The notes under the pieces are model-generated. The model did not search any database, had not been told where the DNA came from, and saw only the letters and a program-made list of their open reading frames with translations. This document shows, piece after piece, positions 59,242-64,000 of a DNA stretch of 64,000 bases. Source of the DNA: Rutidosis leptorrhynchoides (Eukaryota; Streptophyta; Magnoliopsida; Asterales; Asteraceae). Each line of letters starts with the position of its first letter. Position 1 is the stretch's first letter. The stretch is from contig NC_092338.1 of assembly GCF_046630445.1 (NCBI RefSeq), forward strand, positions 152,568,501 through 152,632,500, given 5' to 3'. Position numbers and translations under genes: made by a program.

Positions 59242-59925
59242 CTAGTACACAAGTCGTTCAGCAAAGGCAATAAAGACACGTAATTCATACGTCCAGAAAC
59301 AAGTCATGCATTCTGGTTTTACTAGGATTACTTCCCATCCTTGGTCTTGTGGAACATAACCGTTATGGCCGTTGATAAGACAGCGTGTTGTAACGTCGTC
59401 AAAGGGACGAGGGTTACGTAATGTCCAACAGTCCCGTAACAATCTAAAAACCTCATTTCTTACCCCAATTACCGACTCCGTCACTTGTGGGAACGTTTTG
59501 TTTAATAGTTGTAGCCCGATGTTCTTGTTCTCACTTTGGTGAGAAGCGAACATTACTAATCCGTAAGCATAACATGCTTCTTTATGTTGCATGTTAGCCG
59601 CTTTTTCTAAATCACGAAGTCCAATATTCGGATATATTGAGTCAAAATAATTTCTTAACCCATTGCGTAAAATAGCATTTGGGTTCCCCGCAATATATGC
59701 GTCAAAGTAAACACATCGTAACTTATTGGTTTCCCAATGTGATATCCCCCATCTTTCAAACGAAAGTCTCTTATAAACCAAGACATTCTTGGAACGTTCT
59801 TCGAATGTCTTACAAACTGATCTCGCCTTAAATAGTTGTGCCGAAGAATTCTGACCGACTCTAGACAAGATTTCATCAATCATGTCTCCGGGTAGGTCTC
59901 TTAAAATATTGGGTTATCTATCCAT
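59242..59925 (-). pseudogene. F-box-like gene captured in the chromovirus leader
   Basis: Open from 59883 to 59242 (213 codons). In the same frame a further ATG lies at 59925, but a TAA at 59916-59914, the fourth codon, separates the two. Between them reads NILRDLPGDMIDEILSRVG, an F-box start, continuing QLFKARSVCKTF. Downstream, EKAANMQHKEACYAYGLVMF resembles the Sel1/TPR-like part of F-box proteins of the At2g35280 type, and the C-terminus has Cys-containing GHNGYVPQD/CMTCFW segments. F-box proteins join SCF ubiquitin ligases through SKP1. The gene lies in sense orientation between the primer site and gag. It is host-type, not retroviral. Translation from the internal ATG would lose the first F-box residues. 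Confidence 0.6.
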
Positions 59926-60064
59926 TTTGTGTTTTTATACTGTAAAATAGACAAGAGTTAGATTCATAAAAAAAAAATACTTATTAATACAAGCAATTTT
60001 TACATATATCATAAAGCATAAGCATACTATATTACATATATTACACCACACGAATACAACTATC

Positions 60065-60679
60065 TTATTCCGACTCGCTTGTTTCTTCTTCTTCGGTTTT
60101 GGTTCGTTTTGCCAAGTTTCTAGGGATATATGATGTTCCCCTAATAAGAGCCGTCGTTTTCCACATTGGTTTAGAAAAACCTGGTGGTTTAGAGGTTTCC
60201 GGGTCATTGTTACAACTTAAGGACTTCGGGGGTTGACGATACATATAAAGTTCATCGGGGTTGGAATTAGATTTCTCTATTTTTATGCCCTTTCCCTTAT
60301 TATTTTCTTTTGCCTTTTTAAATTCAGTTGGGGTAATTTCTATAACATCATCGGAATTCTCGTCGGAATCCGATTCATCGGAGAATTGGTAATCCTCCCA
60401 ATATTTTGCTTCCTTGGCGGAAACACCATTGACCATAATTAACCTTGGTCGGTTGGTTGAGGATTTTCTTTTACTTAACCGTTTTATTATTTCCCCCACC
60501 GGTTCTATTTCTTCATCCGTTTCCGATTCTTCTTCCGGTTCCGATTCTTCTTCCGGTTCCGACTCTTCTTCCGGTTCCTCTTCGGGAACTTGTGAATCAG
60601 TCCACGAATCATTCCAATTTACATTTGACTCTTCATTATTATTAGGTGAGTCAATGGGACTTGTTCTAGAGGTAGACAT
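60065..60679 (-). CDS. Acidic ORF of unknown function in the chromovirus leader
   Basis: 204 codons, first ORF after the primer site (60886), in sense orientation. Residues 32-59 are an acidic repeat coded by an 18-bp DNA repeat (units like EEESEP). After this come KRLSKRKSS, a second acidic patch (SDESDSDENSDD) and a basic C-terminal part with LAKRTKTEEEE. There is no recognised domain, membrane segment or zinc motif. The location corresponds to the first ORF of LARD-1 and LARD-2, though I see no convincing sequence match beyond Ser/Asp/Glu richness. It may be a captured host protein or an element-specific accessory protein. Confidence 0.5.
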   Translation of the reverse strand: MSTSRTSPIDSPNNNEESNVNWNDSWTDSQVPEEEPEEESEPEEESEPEEESETDEEIEPVGEIIKRLSKRKSSTNRPRLIMVNGVSAKEAKYWEDYQFSDESDSDENSDDVIEITPTEFKKAKENNKGKGIKIEKSNSNPDELYMYRQPPKSLSCNNDPETSKPPGFSKPMWKTTALIRGTSYIPRNLAKRTKTEEEETSESE

Positions 60680-60869
60680 CTATCACATAATATCAAACGC
60701 GTTAAGAGATTAATATATCACATAATATTCACATGTTAAAAATATATAGTTTCCAACAAAATTTGTTAAGCAATCATTTTTCAAGTAAACACGGTCGAAG
60801 TCCAGACTCACTAATGCATCCTAACAAACTCGATAAGACACACTAATGCAAAATTCTAGTTCTCTAAGA

Positions 60870-60886
60870 CCAACGCTCGGATACCA
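60870..60886 (-). other. Primer binding site of the chromovirus (iMet-like, with a mismatch)
   Basis: Minus strand tggtatccgagcgttgg. The common form is tggtatcagagc, so the eighth base differs. Confidence 0.8.
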
Positions 60887-60888
60887 AC

Positions 60889-63800
60889 TGAAATGTCCCG
60901 TTCTTATTGATTAAAAACGTTCCATATTAATTGATTTCGTTGCGAGGTTTTGACCTCTATATGAGACGTTTTTCAAAGACTGCATTCATTTTAAAACAAA
61001 CCATAACCTTTACTTCATAAATAAAGGTTTAAAAAGCTTTACGTAGATTATCAAATAATGATAATCTAAAATATCCTGTTTACACACGACCATTACATAA
61101 TGGTTTACAATACAAATATGTTACATCGAAATCAGTTTCTTGAATGCAGTTTTTACACAATATCATTCAAACATGGACTCCAAATCTTGTCCTTATTTTA
61201 GTATGCAACAGCGGAAGCTCTTAGTATTCACCTGAGAATAATCATGCTTTAAACGTCAACAAAAATGTTGGTGAGTTATAGGTTAACCTATATATATCAA
61301 ATCGTAACAATAGACCACAAGATTTCATATTTCAATACACATCCCATACATAGAGATAAAAATCATTCATATGGTGAACACCTGGTAACCGACATTAGCA
61401 AGATGCATATATAAGAATATCCCCATCATTTCGGGACACCCTTCGGATATGATATAAATTTCGAAGTACTAAAGCATCCGGTACTTTGGATGGGGCTTGT
61501 TGGGCCCGATAGATCTATCTTTAGGATTCGCGTCAATTAGGGTGTCTGTTCCCTAATTCTTAGATTACCAGACTTAATAAAAAGGGGCATATTCAATTTC
61601 GATAATTCAACCATAGAATGTAGTTTCACGTACTTGTGTCTATTTTGTAAATCATTTATAAAACCTGCATGTATTCTCATCCCAAAAATATTAGATTTTA
61701 AAAGTGGGACTATAACTCACTTTCACAGATTTTTACTTCGTCGGGAAGTAAGACTTGGCCACTGGTTGATTCACGAACCTATAACAATATATACATATAT
61801 ATCAAAGTATGTTCAAAATATATTTACAACACTTTTAATATATTTTGATGTTTTAAGTTTATTAAGTCAGCTGTCCTCGTTAGTAACCTACAACTAGTTG
61901 TCCACAGTTAGATGTACAGAAATAAATCGATAAATATTATCTTGAATCAATCCACGACCCAATGTATACGTATCTCAGTATTGATCACAACTCAAACTAT
62001 ATATATTTTGGAATCAACCTCAACCCTGTATAGCTAACTCCAACATTCACATATAGAGTGTCTATGGTTGTTCCGAAATATATATAGATGTGTCGACATG
62101 ATAGGTCGAAACATTGTATACGTGTCTATGGTATCTCAAGATTACATAATATACAATACAAGTTGATTAAGTTATGGTTGGAATAGATTTGTTACCAATT
62201 TTCACGTAGCTAAAATGAGAAAAATTATCCAATCTTGTTTTACCCATAACTTCTTCATTTTAAATCCGTTTTGAGTGAATCAAATTGCTATGGTTTCATA
62301 TTGAACTCTATTTTATGAATCTAAACAGAAAAAGTATAGGTTTATAGTCAGAAAAATAAGTTACAAGTCGTTTTTGTAAAGGTAGTCATTTCAGTCGAAA
62401 GAACGACGTCTAGATGACCATTTTAGAAAACATACTTCCACTTTGAGTTTAACCATAATTTTTGGATATAGTTTCATGTTCATAATAAAAATCATTTTCT
62501 CAGAATAACAACTTTTAAATCAAAGTTTATCATAGTTTTTAATTAACTAACCCAAAACAGCCCGCGGTGTTACTACGACGGCGTAAATCCGGTTTTACGG
62601 TGTTTTTCATGTTTCCAGGTTTTAAATCATTAAGTTAGCATATCATATAGATATAGAACATGTGTTTAGTTGATTTTAAAAGTCAATTTAGAAGGATTAA
62701 CTTTTGTTTGCGAACAAGTTTAGAATTAACTAAACTATGTTCTAGTGATTACAAGTTTAAACCTTCGAATAAGATAGCTTTATATGTATGAATCGAATGA
62801 TGTTATGAACATCATTACTACCTTAAGTTCCTTGGATAAACCTACTGGAAAAGAGAAAAATGGATCTAGCTTCAATGGATCCTTGGATGGCTCGAAGTTC
62901 TTGAAGCAGAATCATGACACGAAAACAAGTTCAAGTAAGATCATCACTTGAAATAAGATTGTTATAGTTATAGAAATTGAACCAAAGTTTGAATATGATT
63001 ATTACCTTGTATTAGAATGATAACCTACTGTAAGAAACAAAGATTTCTTGAGGTTGGATGATCACCTTACAAGATTGGAAGTGAGCTAGCAAACTTGAAA
63101 GTATTCTTGATTTTATGAAACTAGAACTTTTGGAATTTATGAAGAACACTTAGAACTTGAAGATAGAACTTGAGAGAGATCAATTAGATGAAGAAAATTG
63201 AAGAATGAAAGTGTTTGTAGGTGTTTTTGGTCGTTGGTGTATGGATTAGATATAAAGGATATGTAATTTTGTTTTCATGTAAATAAGTCATGAATGATTA
63301 CTCATATTTTTGTAATTTTATGAGATATTTCATGCTAGTTGCCAAATGATGGTTCCCACATGTGTTAGGTGACTCACATGGGCTGCTAAGAGCTGATCAT
63401 TGGAGTGTATATACCAATAGTACATACATCTAAAAGCTGTGTATTGTACGAGTATGAATACGGGTGCATACGAGTAGAATTGTTGATGAAACTGAACGAG
63501 GATGTAATTGTAAGCATTTTTGTTAAGTAGAAGTATTTTGATAAGTGTCTTGAAGTCTTTCAAAAGTGTATGAATACATATTAAAACACTACATGTATAT
63601 ACATTTTAACTGAGTCGTTAAGTCATCGTTAGTCGTTACATGTAAATGTTGTTTTGAAACCTTTAGGTTAACGATCTTGTTAAATGTTGTTAACCCAATG
63701 TTTATAATATCAAAAGAGATTTTAAATTATTATATTATCATGATATTATGATGTACGAATATCTCTTAATATGATATATATACATTAAATGTCGTTACAA

Positions 63801-64000
63801 CGATAATCGTTACATATATGTCTCGTTTCAAAATTATTAAGTTAGTAGTCTTGTTTTTACATATGTAGTTCATTGTTAATATACTTAATGATATGTTTAC
63901 TTATCATAATATCATGTTAACTATATATATAACCATATATATGTCATCATATAGTTTTTACAAGTTTTAACGTTCGTGAATCACCGGTCAACTTGGGTGG
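60889..64000 (-). repeat. 5' LTR of the chromovirus (runs off the window)
   Basis: Aligns base for base, without gaps, with 51049-54160; about twenty substitutions seen by eye. Confidence 0.93.

Larger units (their letters stand above)
51049..64000 (-). mobile_element. Tekay-like Ty3/gypsy chromovirus with extra ORFs (5' LTR truncated by window)
   Basis: LTRs at 51049-54299 (3251 bp, complete) and 60889-64000 (first 3112 bp). The overlapping parts have the same length to the base and about twenty substitutions. Minus-strand order: 5' LTR, iMet-type primer site, acidic ORF, F-box-like ORF, hairpin motif, gag-pol, polypurine-adjacent motif, 3' LTR. Pol has reverse transcriptase before integrase and a C-terminal chromodomain-like segment, which place it among chromoviruses. 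The long LTRs and sequence style suggest Tekay/Del. Base 51044-51048 (tgata) would be the target duplication; the other copy is outside the window. LTR termini and the conserved LTR block match LARD-1 and LARD-2. Confidence 0.92.

Overview
This is a repeat-rich piece of a plant nuclear genome. It has intron-containing and PLS-class PPR genes, tRNA-iMet-primed LTR retrotransposons, a LINE, a SINE, hAT and Helitron sequences, and strongly AT-rich intergenic DNA. The LTR families resemble ones I remember from Asteraceae, so a composite is my best guess, but nothing in the window proves the family. Host coding content is small: a PPR gene pair (one intact, one decayed), a B3-domain gene cut by a retrotransposon, and a phi-class glutathione S-transferase gene with a frameshift.

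Layout. 1-9142: the 3' part of a very long-LTR element (LARD-1, + strand; 4.4-kb LTR, no gag-pol), inserted into a hAT transposase whose tail and right inverted repeat run to 9991. 9992-12110: PPR copy A (pseudogene). 12342-16370: LINE reverse-transcriptase fragments, a perfect 1.3-kb ATT repeat grown from the LINE tail, a roughly 100-bp tandem repeat and a Helitron-type 3' end. 17401-17601: a SINE with target-site duplication and a 28-G run. 17882-27320: a B3-domain gene (- strand) split by an 8.2-kb Ty1/copia element (18739-26978). 28595-44140: the paralogous PPR locus B, intact but with a 12.4-kb LARD (LARD-2, - strand, 29118-41501, TSD aaact) about 1.2 kb upstream; LARD-2 contains a solo LTR. 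44547-45970: Helitron ends. 46689-47927: a gag-protease-only LTR element. 49576-50639: the GST gene. 51049-64000: a Tekay-like Ty3/gypsy chromovirus (- strand, right LTR running off the window) with gag-pol plus two extra ORFs upstream of gag, one of them F-box-like.

How it fits together. The three large elements (LARD-1, LARD-2, the chromovirus) share LTR termini, a conserved block in the 3' part of the LTR, the iMet primer site and the polypurine-adjacent sequence. Each carries a second internal copy of a 14-base motif (ttaacgggtaggta) next to a small hairpin. Between these landmarks the payload differs: an antisense PB1-like gene with its own TATA box in LARD-1, another antisense open stretch in LARD-2, and an F-box-like plus an acidic ORF in the chromovirus. 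I read this as a chassis-and-cargo family in which the chromovirus could mobilise the two non-coding relatives. That interpretation is inference; the shared landmarks are directly visible.
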